Shown here: piece after piece, positions 28,285-37,746 of the stretch | Numbering within the stretch: the stretch's first letter is position 1 | Layout: the number at the start of each line of letters is the position of its first letter | From: Oceanimonas marisflavi | GTDB taxonomy: Bacteria; Pseudomonadota; Gammaproteobacteria; Enterobacterales; Aeromonadaceae | Direction of reading: 5' to 3' | NCBI RefSeq assembly: GCF_003049725.1 | Contig: NZ_QAGM01000017.1 | Coordinates: forward strand, 1 to 64,000 | DNA: 64,000 nt | Translations under genes and position numbers: made by a program | The notes under the pieces: model-generated | Told to the model about the DNA's origin: nothing | Seen by the model: only the letters and a program-made list of their open reading frames with translations | Databases searched by the model: none

Positions 28285-30033
28285 GTGCACGAGGATAATC
28301 ACAACCCGCCGCTGTCTTTCGGGCTGGATGCCCTGAGCCCGGAGCGTCTCAGAACCAAGCGGCAGCTGCTGCAGCATGTGTTCGACAACGCGTTCGAGTC
28401 GATCATGGTCACCAATGCCGATGGTGTGATAGAGCGGGTGAATCCGGCCTTTACCCGCATTACCGGCTACCGTGCCGACGAGGTGCTGGGCAAAACCCCG
28501 CGGCTGATGCAGTCGACCCGGCATGAGCCCGACTTTTACCGGCGCATGTGGCAGCAACTGTTGCTTACCGGCAGCTGGAGCGGCCAGGTGTGGAACCGGC
28601 GCAAGTCCGGTGAAGTGTATCCGCAGTGGCTCAGTATCAATACCCTGACCAATTCACGGGGCGAAGTCACTCACCGCGTGGCCATGGGCCATGATCTCAG
28701 CGGACAGCAAACGCACGAGCAGGAACACTCGTTCTTTACCTTCAGGGATCCCCTTACGCAGCTGGGTAACCGACAGCTGCTGACCAGCCGGCTGGAGCAG
28801 GCACTGGCCGAGGCTCAGCGCAACCGAATCCGGGTCGGGCTGATGATCGTCGATCTCGGCCGCTTCAAGGCGGTGAATGAGGAGCTGGGGATGATCTGGG
28901 GAGACGACGTGCTTCGTCAGCAGGCGCGGATTTTGCAGGCGGCGGTGGACGAAGCCGATACCCTGGTGCGGCTGCAGGCCGACATGTTCGCCGTGTTGCG
29001 TCACAGCAAGGTGAAAGACACGGTAATGGCACAGCTGGCCGACAAACTGCTGAATTTGCTGTCCCGGCCCATGGTGCTGGCAGACAACAACATCGTCTGC
29101 ATGCAGCCCAGCATTGGCATTGCCGTATATCCCAGAGATGCACGCGAGTCTGAGCATCTGCTTCAGGCGGCGGAATATGCCCACGCCATGGCCAGACGGG
29201 CGGGGCGCAACCGCTATCAGTTTGTGGATCAGCACCGTCACGAGCTGCATCACCGCGAGTTGCTGATTGAACACAGTCTCAGTCATATGCTGAGTGCGGA
29301 GAATGCCGGGGGAATAAGCCTGCACTATCAGCCCCAGGTCTGCTCTGCCGATGAGCGCATTGTGGGGCTTGAAGCCCTGCTGCGCTGGAATCATCCTCGC
29401 CTTGGTGTCTTGTCGCCGGCGGAGTTTATTCCGGTGGCCGAGCAAAGTGGTTTGTCGGTGCGTCTGGACCGGTGGGTGATTGAGCAGGTATGTGCCCAGA
29501 TAGCAGGCTGGCAACGGCAGGGGCTCGTGGTTCCGCTGATGTCGGTCAATCTGTGTGCCCAGCAGTTCAGCCAGGCAGACTTCTGTGACTGGCTCACCGA
29601 TACTGTGGCCCGTTTCGGGCTTGGCCCGGAGCGATTCAAGCTGGAAGTGACAGAATCCACCATGATCGAGCAGACCGGTGTGGGAGTCAGCATGCTGCAC
29701 CGGCTTCGTCAGCAGGGATTCAGGTTATCGCTGGATGATTTTGGCACCGGCTATTCGGCGCTGTCGTGCCTGCATCGTTTTCCGCTGGATGAGCTCAAGA
29801 TTGACCGCAGTTTTATGGTGGAAGCCTGTGAGAGCGAGCGCGCGCTTATTTTGCTGCGCACCATTATGCAACTGGCCCGGCAGTTATCCCTGAGCCTGGT
29901 GGTGGAAGGGGTGGAGCTGCCCGAGCAGCTGGCACTGCTGCAAGGCTCCGGCCCCATTACGGTGCAGGGATATTACTATTTCAGGCCCATGCCGGCGAAA
30001 GAGGTGCAGGCGCTGCTGGCGATGGCTCGCTGA
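28285..30033 (+). CDS. PAS-GGDEF(degenerate)-EAL c-di-GMP phosphodiesterase
   Basis: The soluble protein has 582 residues. A PAS domain comes first (~15-125; VFDNAFESIMVTNADGVIER). Next is a GGDEF-like domain whose signature is replaced by LQADMF, so cyclase activity is not expected. The EAL domain (~330-575) is complete in its motifs: EALLRWNHP, SVNLCAQQF, EVTEST, LDDFGTGYS, DELKIDRSF and VEGVE. Hydrolysis of c-di-GMP is the likely activity. GTG 28285 has AAGGA 8 nt upstream and is preferred to ATG 28267, which has none. It follows mshQ by 112 bp on the same strand. Confidence 0.88.
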   Translation: MHEDNHNPPLSFGLDALSPERLRTKRQLLQHVFDNAFESIMVTNADGVIERVNPAFTRITGYRADEVLGKTPRLMQSTRHEPDFYRRMWQQLLLTGSWSGQVWNRRKSGEVYPQWLSINTLTNSRGEVTHRVAMGHDLSGQQTHEQEHSFFTFRDPLTQLGNRQLLTSRLEQALAEAQRNRIRVGLMIVDLGRFKAVNEELGMIWGDDVLRQQARILQAAVDEADTLVRLQADMFAVLRHSKVKDTVMAQLADKLLNLLSRPMVLADNNIVCMQPSIGIAVYPRDARESEHLLQAAEYAHAMARRAGRNRYQFVDQHRHELHHRELLIEHSLSHMLSAENAGGISLHYQPQVCSADERIVGLEALLRWNHPRLGVLSPAEFIPVAEQSGLSVRLDRWVIEQVCAQIAGWQRQGLVVPLMSVNLCAQQFSQADFCDWLTDTVARFGLGPERFKLEVTESTMIEQTGVGVSMLHRLRQQGFRLSLDDFGTGYSALSCLHRFPLDELKIDRSFMVEACESERALILLRTIMQLARQLSLSLVVEGVELPEQLALLQGSGPITVQGYYYFRPMPAKEVQALLAMAR

Positions 30034-30052
30034 ATCAAAAACCAGTGGTCAT

Positions 30053-30120
30053 CTCCGCGAAGGCGGGGGTTCAGGCAGTGGGCGTTGCCGGCGGTATGGA
30101 CCCCCGCCTTCGCGGGGGAG
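30053..30120. repeat. inverted repeat CTCCGCGAAGGCGGGGG type
   Basis: The arm 30053-30072 is the near-complement of 30099-30120 (ACCCCCGCCTTCGCGGGGGA), with a 26-bp centre. The GCGAAGGCGG core recurs at 50882-50893 after the AsmA gene. It is a REP-like hairpin between convergent genes and may also terminate. Confidence 0.65.
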
Positions 30121-30130
30121 ACAATACTTC

Positions 30131-30165
30131 GCCTCACGCCTCACGCCTCACGCCTCACGCCTCAC
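30131..30165. repeat. five tandem copies of GCCTCAC covering the glpD stop codon
   Basis: Perfect 7-bp units run from 30131 to 30165. The last residues of GlpD (RREA) and its TGA at 30148-30150 are read from them on the minus strand. A 7-bp unit change would alter the reading frame of the C-terminus. Confidence 0.9.
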
Positions 30166-31632
30166 GTTCATATATCTCTCCAGCCTTGTCTGCTGCTCGG
30201 GGGTAAGGCGCAGGCCCAGCTTGCTGCGCCGCCACAGCACATCGTCGGCGGTGCGGGCCCATTCTGCCTGCATCAGGTAATCCAGCTCCCGTTGATACAA
30301 ACCGGCGCCAAAATGCTCGCCCATGTCATTCAGGATGTCACAGCCTTGCAAAAACCGCCGGCACAGGGTGCCGTAGCTGCGCACATAGCGTTGCACGATA
30401 GTCTCGGGCAGCCAGGGGTATGCTTTGCTCAGGCTGGCGGAAAGGGTGGCCTGCTCACCGAAGTCGCCGCCGGGCAGCACCAGCTTGGTGGTCCAGGGGC
30501 CGGTGGCCTGGGGCAAATGCTTTCCCAGCCGGTTGACGGCGTCTTCCGCCAAGGCGCGAAAAGTGGTGATCTTGCCGCCAAATACCGATAACAGCGGAGC
30601 CTGCTTATCGTGTGCATTCAGCAACAACTGGTAGTCCCGCGAGGCGGTCTGGGCCTTGCCATCGCCTTCGGCCATCAGCGGCCGCACGCCGGCATAGCGG
30701 TAAATCACATTGGCGGGGGTTATCTGCCGGCGAAAGTGGGCGTTGACCACGGCACAGAGATAGTCGATTTCCCCATCGCTGGCGATGGCCCCGGCAGGAT
30801 CGCCCTGATAATCCACGTCCGTGGTGCCAATCAGGGAGTAGTCCTGCTCATAGGGCAGCACAAACACTATGCGGCTGTCCTCATTCTGCAGAATATAGGC
30901 CTCATTCCCGTTATGCAGCCGGGGCACCACCATATGGCTGCCTTTTACCAGCCTGAGCCGGGCTGGCGGCGGGCCCGGCAATACGGTGCTAAACAGGTCG
31001 CTGGCCCAGGGGCCGGCAGCGTTCACCAGGCTTTTGGCCCACAGTGTCTGCGTCTGGCCATCGCTGTGCTCCAGCTGCACCCGCCACAGGCCCCGTTCCC
31101 GCCCGGCCCGGGTGCAGCGGGTACGGGGCAAAATGGTGGCGCCGCGCTCCCGGGCCGCCATGGCGCACAACACCACCAGGCGAGCATCGTCCACCCAGGC
31201 ATCGGCATATTCAAAGGCCAGGTGAAACTGGGGTTGCAGCGGGCTGTGCTCATCCAAGCGCAGAGTGCGTGAGCCCGGCAACCGGTCTCGCCGGGCCAGG
31301 TGGTCATACAGCCACAGCCCCAGACGTATCATCCAGGCCGGCCTCAGGTGCGGCTGGTGGGGCAGGCGAAAGTGCAGGGGCCAGATAATGTGCGGGGCGG
31401 TCTGCAGCAATATTTCCCGCTCGGTCAGGGCCTCACGCACCAGCCGGAACTCAAACTGCTCAAGATAGCGCAGGCCGCCGTGAATGAGCTTGCTGCTGGC
31501 CGACGAGGTGGCCGAAGCCAGGTCGTTCATTTCGCACAGGGTGACGCTGAGGCCCCGGCCGGCGGCGTCCAGGGCTATGCCCACGCCATTGATGCCGCCG
31601 CCGATCACCAGCACATCCACCGGCCCGGTCAT
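30148..31632 (-). CDS. glpD: aerobic glycerol-3-phosphate dehydrogenase
   Basis: This membrane-associated FAD enzyme of 494 residues oxidises glycerol 3-phosphate to dihydroxyacetone phosphate and feeds quinones. It shows the FAD-binding [20 protein letters not shown] at the N-terminus, the GlpD signature [32 protein letters not shown] and [11 protein letters not shown]. Length is normal. The ATG overlaps the glpK stop by 4 bp. The C-terminal codons and stop lie within a tandem GTGAGGC repeat, so the last residues may differ between strains. Confidence 0.95.
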   Translation of the reverse strand: MTGPVDVLVIGGGINGVGIALDAAGRGLSVTLCEMNDLASATSSASSKLIHGGLRYLEQFEFRLVREALTEREILLQTAPHIIWPLHFRLPHQPHLRPAWMIRLGLWLYDHLARRDRLPGSRTLRLDEHSPLQPQFHLAFEYADAWVDDARLVVLCAMAARERGATILPRTRCTRAGRERGLWRVQLEHSDGQTQTLWAKSLVNAAGPWASDLFSTVLPGPPPARLRLVKGSHMVVPRLHNGNEAYILQNEDSRIVFVLPYEQDYSLIGTTDVDYQGDPAGAIASDGEIDYLCAVVNAHFRRQITPANVIYRYAGVRPLMAEGDGKAQTASRDYQLLLNAHDKQAPLLSVFGGKITTFRALAEDAVNRLGKHLPQATGPWTTKLVLPGGDFGEQATLSASLSKAYPWLPETIVQRYVRSYGTLCRRFLQGCDILNDMGEHFGAGLYQRELDYLMQAEWARTADDVLWRRSKLGLRLTPEQQTRLERYMNVRREA

Positions 31633-33125
31633 GAGGGGTCCACCCAGTGCTGAGCGCGAGCTACCGCTTTTTGCCAGCCCCGGTAGTGTTGTTCACGTTG
31701 CTGGCTGTCCATGCGCGGCGTAAATTCCCGGTCGGCGGCCACACACTGCGCCAGCTCGTCGGTGTTTGGCCACAGGCCGGTAGCCAGCCCCGCCAGAAAA
31801 GCCGCTCCCAGAGCGGTGGTTTCCAGCAGTTGCGGTCGTATCACCCGGCTGTGGGTAATGTCGGCCTGAAACTGCATTAAAAAATTGTTGGCGGCGGCAC
31901 CGCCGTCCACCTTGAGGGCCGCCAGCCGAAGGCCGGCATCCTGCTGCATGGCGTCGAGCAGCTCCCGGCTCTGAAAGGCAATGGCTTCCAGCGCGGCGCG
32001 CACAATGTGGTTGCGGTTGGCGCCCCGGGTCAGTCCCACCAGGGTGCCCCGGGCGTAAGGGTCCCAGTAGGGCGCACCGAGGCCGGTAAAGGCTGGCACC
32101 AGATAGACGCCATGGGTGTCGCTGACCGCGCCGGCACTGGCCTCGCTGTCGGCGGAGCGGGCGATCAGCCCCAGCTCGTCCCGCAGCCACTGGATCACGG
32201 CGCCGCCCATAAATACCGAGCCTTCCAGCGCATAGTTCACTCCGCCGTCGGCGCCCACCGCCAGGGTGGTAAGCAGGCCATGACGTGATTCCACCTTTTT
32301 ATGGCCGGTGTTCATCAGCATAAAGCAGCCGGTGCCGTAGGTGTTTTTCACCATGCCCTTGTGAAAGCAAAGCTGGCCAAACAGCGCCGCCTGCTGATCC
32401 CCGGCCATGCCGGCAATGGGCACCTCCACGCCCAGGTGGGTGTGGCCATAGATGGCGCAGGAGGGCTTGACCTCGGGCAGCATGGCGAGAGGTATGTTGA
32501 GCTCCTTCAGCAGCAGCGGATCCCATTCCAGGGTGTTGATATTGAACAGCAGGGTGCGAGAAGCATTGGTGTAGTCGGTCACATGCACCCGGCCTTCGGT
32601 CAGCTTCCACACCAGCCAGGTGTCCATGGTGCCAAACAGCAGATCGCCGGCTTCGGCCTGCTGCCGGGCACCGGGCACGTTATCCAGCAGCCAGCGAAGT
32701 TTGGTACCCGAGAAATAGGCGTCGGGCACCAGGCCGGTGCGGGTTTTTATCTCGTTTTCAAGGCCGGCGGCTTTCAGCTGTTCGCACAGGGGCGCGGTGC
32801 GCCGGCACTGCCATACAATGGCATTGTGAATGGGCTGGCCGGTGTGCCGGTTCCATACCACCGTGGTTTCCCGCTGGTTGGTAATGCCAATGCCGCTGAT
32901 CTGCCCGGGGCGAACGCCGCTTTTGGCCAGCACCTCGGTGAGGGTGGCGCGCTGGGTGGCCCAGATCTCGGTGGCGTCGTGCTCCACCCAGCCGGCCTGA
33001 GGGTAATGCTGGGTAAATTCCCGCTGGGCCATGGCCACCACTCGGGCCTGGCTGTCAAACAGAATGGCGCGGGAAGAAGTGGTGCCCTGATCCAGGGCCA
33101 GCACATAGGGTTTGTCTGGTGTCAT
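31629..33125 (-). CDS. glpK: glycerol kinase
   Basis: Cytosolic FGGY-family kinase of 498 residues, converting glycerol plus ATP to sn-glycerol 3-phosphate for GlpD. It shows [15 protein letters not shown] at the N-terminus, [14 protein letters not shown] in the middle and the FGGY signature region [16 protein letters not shown] near residue 400. It overlaps both mepA (upstream) and glpD (downstream) by ATGA. No facilitator gene glpF or regulator glpR lies alongside. Confidence 0.96.
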   Translation of the reverse strand: MTPDKPYVLALDQGTTSSRAILFDSQARVVAMAQREFTQHYPQAGWVEHDATEIWATQRATLTEVLAKSGVRPGQISGIGITNQRETTVVWNRHTGQPIHNAIVWQCRRTAPLCEQLKAAGLENEIKTRTGLVPDAYFSGTKLRWLLDNVPGARQQAEAGDLLFGTMDTWLVWKLTEGRVHVTDYTNASRTLLFNINTLEWDPLLLKELNIPLAMLPEVKPSCAIYGHTHLGVEVPIAGMAGDQQAALFGQLCFHKGMVKNTYGTGCFMLMNTGHKKVESRHGLLTTLAVGADGGVNYALEGSVFMGGAVIQWLRDELGLIARSADSEASAGAVSDTHGVYLVPAFTGLGAPYWDPYARGTLVGLTRGANRNHIVRAALEAIAFQSRELLDAMQQDAGLRLAALKVDGGAAANNFLMQFQADITHSRVIRPQLLETTALGAAFLAGLATGLWPNTDELAQCVAADREFTPRMDSQQREQHYRGWQKAVARAQHWVDPS

Positions 33126-33892
33126 GAGTCCGGCTCCTGAAGGTTAAGCAAGGGGGTGCAGGCGGCGGGCAGAGTGGGTCGCCAGGGCTGGCGTGGGCCG
33201 GCCTTGAGTGCGCCGCTTTTGTCGTTGATCCAGCTGGCCAGCTCATTACCGCAGCCGGTGCCGGGGGGCACGGCCGCCTGCGGCTCGCAGCTTCCGGAGC
33301 CGGGCGGGCAGTGCAGGCGCACATGAAAATGGCTGGAATGGCCAAACCAGGGTCGCAACCGGCCAAGCCAGGGCGCATCACCATAGGTCTTGCACATGGC
33401 CTGCTTGATCAGCGGGTGCACGAAAATGCGACTGACGCGTTCGTCCTGAGCGGCGAGGGCAATCAGCTGGCGCTGATCGTCGCCGAAGTGACGGTTAAGA
33501 ATATAGAGCTTGTGGTTCACCATGTCTTTAGAGCGGGACGGCAGCGGGCCGTTTCCGGGGCGCAGCCAGATATCGGCGTCCAGCCCGGTCTGATGGCTGC
33601 GGTGGCCATAGGCAAAGGGGCCGCCATGCTTTTTGGCGATGTCGGCCACCAGCATGGGCGGCAGGCCGGCCTGCTGCGCCTTTCGGCCCAGGGTCTGCAG
33701 ATAGTCGATAAGTTGCGGCTGACCGTAATAGCGCTTTTTTTCGGCGCGCACCCGTTTAAAGCCGGTGCCGGTCGCTGGCAGGGGCTGAGCATGGGTCTGG
33801 CAGCCGGCGGCATAGCCGCCAATGGCCTCGGCCCGGGCTGTGGGCGGCAAGGCGAAGGCCAGCAATGCCAGCAGGCAAAACGCTCTTAACAT
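33122..33892 (-). CDS. mepA: penicillin-insensitive murein endopeptidase
   Basis: Periplasmic LAS-type zinc peptidase of 256 residues that cuts D-Ala-mDAP cross-links. A signal peptide ([21 protein letters not shown]) is followed by [15 protein letters not shown] and [16 protein letters not shown]. The zinc ligands are in [16 protein letters not shown], and [15 protein letters not shown] supplies the remaining catalytic histidines. Paired Cys match E. coli MepA. Its stop overlaps the glpK start by 4 bp, so it heads an apparent mepA-glpK-glpD operon, an unusual pairing. Confidence 0.93.
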   Translation of the reverse strand: MLRAFCLLALLAFALPPTARAEAIGGYAAGCQTHAQPLPATGTGFKRVRAEKKRYYGQPQLIDYLQTLGRKAQQAGLPPMLVADIAKKHGGPFAYGHRSHQTGLDADIWLRPGNGPLPSRSKDMVNHKLYILNRHFGDDQRQLIALAAQDERVSRIFVHPLIKQAMCKTYGDAPWLGRLRPWFGHSSHFHVRLHCPPGSGSCEPQAAVPPGTGCGNELASWINDKSGALKAGPRQPWRPTLPAACTPLLNLQEPDS

Positions 33893-33986
33893 GATGTCGT
33901 GCCTCCTTTAGCCATATGACTCCATTATTTATGGGGTTGCGGTTTTTTGCTAGGGTAGCGGCTTTTGATCTGTCCGGAATACCATC

Positions 33987-34595
33987 ATGACCATGCAGCG
34001 CCTGACCGTGCAACAGTTATTACAGCAGCCCCTTGAGTATGTGCTGCAGCCCCCTGCCTTTCGTTTTTACGCCACTCAGGTATCGGTGCTGCTGGCCAGC
34101 CTGGTGGCGGTGGTGTGGTCGTTGCTCGATGCACAAAACGGTTTTGAGCTGATGCACTATGTGGGGCTGGTATTTGGCGGCGTGCTGCTGCTGGTGAGCC
34201 TGTGGCCCGCCAGCTGGAGCCGGCAGCGGCTGATTAACCTGGCGTTCGACGCCGAGCGGCTGTATCTGGTGAACGGCAACCGCAAACAGGCGGTGAGCCT
34301 GCCAAGAAACCGGGTGCGGGCGGTCAACAAGGGCAAGTTGCCGGGCCACGACGGCGCCATTATCGCCTTTACCCTGGATCTGCAACTGAACGAACAGGAG
34401 CTGAATGAGGTGCATCAGACCCTGGAAACCCAGGCGGAAGAGCGCTTTGCCCTGGGTGAAGACTGCTACCGTTTTGGCTTTGTCGCCAACTGGCAGCCCC
34501 GGCGCAAACTGCTGGCCGCCATCGCCCCGTTGGCACCGGTTGTGGTGGTGCAAGAGCCGGTGCAGGACGAAGACGACGACGATTGGGATGATTGA
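33987..34595 (+). CDS. DUF2982-like membrane protein
   Basis: The protein has 202 residues with two close hydrophobic helices (about 32-48 and 55-72), then a cytoplasmic domain with RLINLAFDAERLYLVNGNRK, and a very acidic tail (QDEDDDDWDD). It resembles the gammaproteobacterial DUF2982 family; function unknown. The start is ATG 33987 or 33993, and neither has a strong ribosome site. It is divergent from mepA across 94 bp and is followed by repeat modules, so it is probably a single-gene unit. Confidence 0.6.
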   Translation: MTMQRLTVQQLLQQPLEYVLQPPAFRFYATQVSVLLASLVAVVWSLLDAQNGFELMHYVGLVFGGVLLLVSLWPASWSRQRLINLAFDAERLYLVNGNRKQAVSLPRNRVRAVNKGKLPGHDGAIIAFTLDLQLNEQELNEVHQTLETQAEERFALGEDCYRFGFVANWQPRRKLLAAIAPLAPVVVVQEPVQDEDDDDWDD

Positions 34596-34597
34596 GA

Positions 34598-34750
34598 CGT
34601 AGGTTGGAATGAGCCTCGGCGAATTCCAACATGCCACCGGCGCCTGTATCTGTTGGGATTCGCTGCGCTCATCACAACCTACGGCTCATTCGGGTCCGTA
34701 TGCATTTGCGGGCAAGCTGCCCCCATTCGGGGACAAGACCCGCGCTCCAT
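34598..34750. repeat. composite of dispersed repeat modules A and B
   Basis: Module A (34598-34684) begins CGTAGGTTGGAATGAGCC and ends near CACAACCTACGGC. A second copy is at 48703-48791 and a partial inverted copy at 44566-44603. Its ends are themselves complementary (GTAGGTTG / CAACCTAC). Module B (34690-34750) is the inverted counterpart of 13078-13130. No gene is seen here. Confidence 0.75.
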
Positions 34751-34758
34751 TGTCGAAA

Positions 34759-35391
34759 CTACCGCAAAAACGGGTTAGTTAACCGCTCATGGCCAAAGGT
34801 GCTTTCCGGGCCGTGGCCGGGCACAAAGGTGATGTCGTCACCCAGTGGCAGCAGGGTTTCCTTGATGCTGCTCAGCAACTGCTGGTGGTTGCCGCCGGGA
34901 AAGTCGGTGCGGCCGATACCGCCGTGAAACAGCACGTCACCCACAAAGGCCAGCCGTTGCCCCTGATGCACCAGCACCATATGGCCCGGGGTATGGCCGG
35001 GGCAGTGGTAAACGTCCAGTACTTCTTCACCCACGGTGACGGTGTCGCCGGCGTTGAGCCAGCGGTCGGGAGTAAAGCCCGGCACAGGATCAAAGCCAAA
35101 CATCTGCACCTGCCGGGGCAGGCCGTCTATCCAGTAGGCATCTTCCTCGCCGGGGCCTTCCACCGGCACGCCGGTGCCGGCCTTTAGCTCGCCGGTGGCG
35201 CCCACGTGATCCAGATGGCCGTGGGTCAGAATAATACGCTCAAGGGTGAGGTCGCGCTCTGCTATGGCCGCCAGCAGGCGTTCGGTTTCGCCACCCGGAT
35301 CAATCAGCGCCGCCCTGTTGGTGGCAGAGCACCACACCAGGCTGCAGTTTTGCATAAAGGGCGTCACCGGCAGGGTGATACGGTTCAGCAT
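34759..35391 (-). CDS. gloC: metallo-beta-lactamase fold hydrolase, GloC/YcbL-like
   Basis: The 210-residue protein has the zinc motif THGHLDHVGA near residue 55, CPGHTPGH, FVGDVLFHGGIGRTDFPGG and the final FVPGHGPESTFG. These fit the single-domain type II glyoxalase family (YcbL/GloC), which hydrolyses S-D-lactoylglutathione, and not the longer GloB. ATG 35391 has AAAGGAAACCCC in front; the frame open upstream is a shadow of selU. It is 19 bp downstream of selU on the same strand, so co-transcription is likely. Confidence 0.85.
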   Translation of the reverse strand: MLNRITLPVTPFMQNCSLVWCSATNRAALIDPGGETERLLAAIAERDLTLERIILTHGHLDHVGATGELKAGTGVPVEGPGEEDAYWIDGLPRQVQMFGFDPVPGFTPDRWLNAGDTVTVGEEVLDVYHCPGHTPGHMVLVHQGQRLAFVGDVLFHGGIGRTDFPGGNHQQLLSSIKETLLPLGDDITFVPGHGPESTFGHERLTNPFLR

Positions 35392-35410
35392 GGGGTTTCC
35401 TTTAACATAA

Positions 35411-36505
35411 TCATTCTGGTTGCGAAATCTTCGCTTCGGGCTGTTGCGCCAGCCACTCGGCCAGCTCCTCGGCCTCACCGCGCTTGACGATACGATCCGC
35501 CTTGGCCGCCTGATGACGGGCATAAATGGGATCGTAATAGGCTCCCAGCAGGGTGGCAATCCACTCCTCGTGGGCTCCGCAGCCAAACCCGGCCTGCTGC
35601 TGGCGCACGGCGTCGCTTACGATTTCCGACAGCCGGCGCCATTCCCGGTCTCCCAGGCGCTTGTACAGCCGTTTGAGGCTGTCCTGCAGATAGCTTTCCA
35701 GCCGGTCGAAGTCGTCGTTAAAGTGGCGCTGCATGGTCTCCACATAATCGTGGCGAATTTGCTGCACCCGCTGCTCAAAGGGCACTTCCAGCAGCAGCAA
35801 TGGTACTTGCTGCATGCGCTCATACAGGGGCAGGGGCACCGGGCAGCGGCCGATCATGGCGCTTTCGTCTTCCACCAGCCAGCCGTGAATGCCGGCCTGG
35901 CGCTGTTTGAGCCGGGCAATGGCGAGGCGGTTTTCAAAGTTGATGGGAGTGGGCTGGGGCTCGCCCCAGTGGCCAAAGCTGGAGCCGCGATGGTGGGCAT
36001 AGCCTTCCAGATCCAGCGACAGCGGGCTGCGCGCCAGCCAGTCGGTCTTGCCGCTGCCGGTGAGACCGGTGAGCACAAAGCCGGGGCCGGCAAAGCCCTG
36101 TTCCAGCTCGGTCAGCAGCCGGCGGCGCAGCGCCTTGTAGCCGCCCTTGACTCTGGCCACCGGGCGTCCGGCGTCCGCCAGCCATTGCTGCACCGTCTGG
36201 CTGCGCAGGCCGCCGCGAAAGCAGTAAATCACGCCGTTCGAGTGTTCGTTCAGCCAGTTCAGCCAGCCCTGCAGGCGGGCTTCGCGTACCTCGCCGGCCA
36301 CCAGCCGGTGCCCCAGCTCGATGGCCGCCTGCTGGCCCTGCTGCTTGTAGCAGGTGCCAACCTGTGCTCGCTCGTCATCGGTCATCAGCGGCAGGTTGGT
36401 GGAGGCGGGAAAGGCGCCCTGAATAAACTCCACCGGGGCGCGCAGATCCAGCATGGGCACGTCTTCTGCCAGCAGCCGGTCGAGATCGGTTTCCAGCTCA
36501 GGCAT
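35411..36505 (-). CDS. selU: tRNA 2-selenouridine synthase
   Basis: SelU (MnmH), 364 residues, replaces sulfur by selenium in mnm5s2U34 of tRNA, using selenophosphate from SelD. The N-terminal rhodanese domain carries the active Cys in [12 protein letters not shown] (near residue 95). A P-loop GLTGSGKT (~150) begins the second domain, which also shows [12 protein letters not shown] and [13 protein letters not shown] 36505 lies inside the end of selD (8-bp overlap), which makes the longer start at 36550 unlikely. Confidence 0.94.
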   Translation of the reverse strand: MPELETDLDRLLAEDVPMLDLRAPVEFIQGAFPASTNLPLMTDDERAQVGTCYKQQGQQAAIELGHRLVAGEVREARLQGWLNWLNEHSNGVIYCFRGGLRSQTVQQWLADAGRPVARVKGGYKALRRRLLTELEQGFAGPGFVLTGLTGSGKTDWLARSPLSLDLEGYAHHRGSSFGHWGEPQPTPINFENRLAIARLKQRQAGIHGWLVEDESAMIGRCPVPLPLYERMQQVPLLLLEVPFEQRVQQIRHDYVETMQRHFNDDFDRLESYLQDSLKRLYKRLGDREWRRLSEIVSDAVRQQQAGFGCGAHEEWIATLLGAYYDPIYARHQAAKADRIVKRGEAEELAEWLAQQPEAKISQPE

Positions 36506-37535
36506 CGATGACCTCAACGCGGTGCGTACCGGCCGGTACCAGCTCGCCAATGGGGGAGAGGCTCAGATCATGGCGGGCAGCTACGGTCAGGAAATCATCA
36601 ATGGCCTCGGGGCGCACCGCCACCAGCAGGCCGCCGCTGGTCTGCGGATCGCACAATATGTGCTGCTGACGCTGGGTAAGCGGGGCCAGCTTGTGGCCGT
36701 AGGCGTCAAAGTTGCGCAGGGTGCCGCCGGGCACGGCGCCGGCCTGCAGGTAATGATCCAGGTTGGGCAACAGGGGAATATCCGCCATGTGCAAAATGGC
36801 GCTGACATCGGCGCCTTCGCACACTTCCACCAGATGGCCGAGCAGGCCAAAGCCGGTGACGTCGGTCATGGCGCTCACGCCTTCCAGGGTGGCAAAGTCC
36901 TGACCGGGCTTGTTAAGCCGGCACATCACCTCGGGGGCAAGCTGACTGTCTTCGTCCCGCAGCACGCCCTTTTTCTGGGCGGTGGAGAGCACGCCAATGC
37001 CCAGGGGCTTGGTCAGAAACAGCACATCGCCGGCGGCGGCGGTGTCGTTGCGCTTGACCTGGTCGAGCGGGATCTGGCCGGTGACCGCCAGGCCAAAAAT
37101 GGGTTCGGGCGCGTCTATGCTGTGACCACCGGCCAGCGAGATGCCGGCGTTATGGCAGGCCTGGCGGCCGCCGTCGATGACCTGTTGCGCCACTTCCGGC
37201 GGCAATGTGTTCACCGGCCAGCCCAGAATGGCGATGGCCACCACAGGGGTGCCGCCCATGGCGTAGATATCGCTGATGGCGTTGGTGGCGGCAATGCGGC
37301 CAAAGGTGAAGGGATCGTCGACGATGGGCATAAAGAAGTCGGTGGTGGAGATAATGCCCATGCCGTTGCCAATGTCGACCACGGCGGCATCATCGCGGCT
37401 GGCGTTGCCCACCACCAGGCGCGGATCGTTAAACCCGGGCAGCTGGCTGTGCAGTATGGTGTCGAGGATCTTGGGAGAAATTTTGCAGCCGCAGCCGGCG
37501 CCGTGGCTGTATTGGGTCAGGCGAATGGGTTCCAC
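36498..37535 (-). CDS. selD: selenophosphate synthetase
   Basis: SelD, 345 residues, makes selenophosphate from selenide and ATP. It has the N-terminal catalytic loop [13 protein letters not shown] with Cys (not selenocysteine) at the active position and Lys after it. [34 protein letters not shown] and [10 protein letters not shown] are also present. Very close to E. coli SelD. It is translationally coupled to selU. selA and selB are not in the window, so selenoprotein synthesis cannot be judged. Confidence 0.96.
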   Translation of the reverse strand: MEPIRLTQYSHGAGCGCKISPKILDTILHSQLPGFNDPRLVVGNASRDDAAVVDIGNGMGIISTTDFFMPIVDDPFTFGRIAATNAISDIYAMGGTPVVAIAILGWPVNTLPPEVAQQVIDGGRQACHNAGISLAGGHSIDAPEPIFGLAVTGQIPLDQVKRNDTAAAGDVLFLTKPLGIGVLSTAQKKGVLRDEDSQLAPEVMCRLNKPGQDFATLEGVSAMTDVTGFGLLGHLVEVCEGADVSAILHMADIPLLPNLDHYLQAGAVPGGTLRNFDAYGHKLAPLTQRQQHILCDPQTSGGLLVAVRPEAIDDFLTVAARHDLSLSPIGELVPAGTHRVEVIDA

Positions 37536-37599
37536 TCGAGCTTCCTTGGTGACTAACGGAAAGCGCCCATTCTACTCTTTATCGCCGTTATTCGCACCC

Positions 37600-37735
37600 G
37601 CTTCCCCGGCGTATACGCGCCGGGGAAAGGGCCATTAAGCTGTAGCTGCCATCTTTAGTTGGCAGAACGTGCGTAGCACGTTTTCAATACAGCCACCGCG
37701 GTGGCTGTGCGCCAGCGAAAGCGGCGCCTACAGCC
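37600..37735. repeat. hairpin plus dispersed repeat module C, copy 1
   Basis: CTTCCCCGGCG (37601-37611) pairs with CGCCGGGGAAAG downstream of a TATACG loop. Module C (37689-37735, ACAGCCACCGCGGTGGCTGT then GCGCCAGCGAAAG) is matched by 44619-44665. This fills the gap between rlmI (ends 37747) and selD (starts 37535), both on the minus strand. Confidence 0.65.
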
Positions 37736-37746
37736 CAAGACACATA

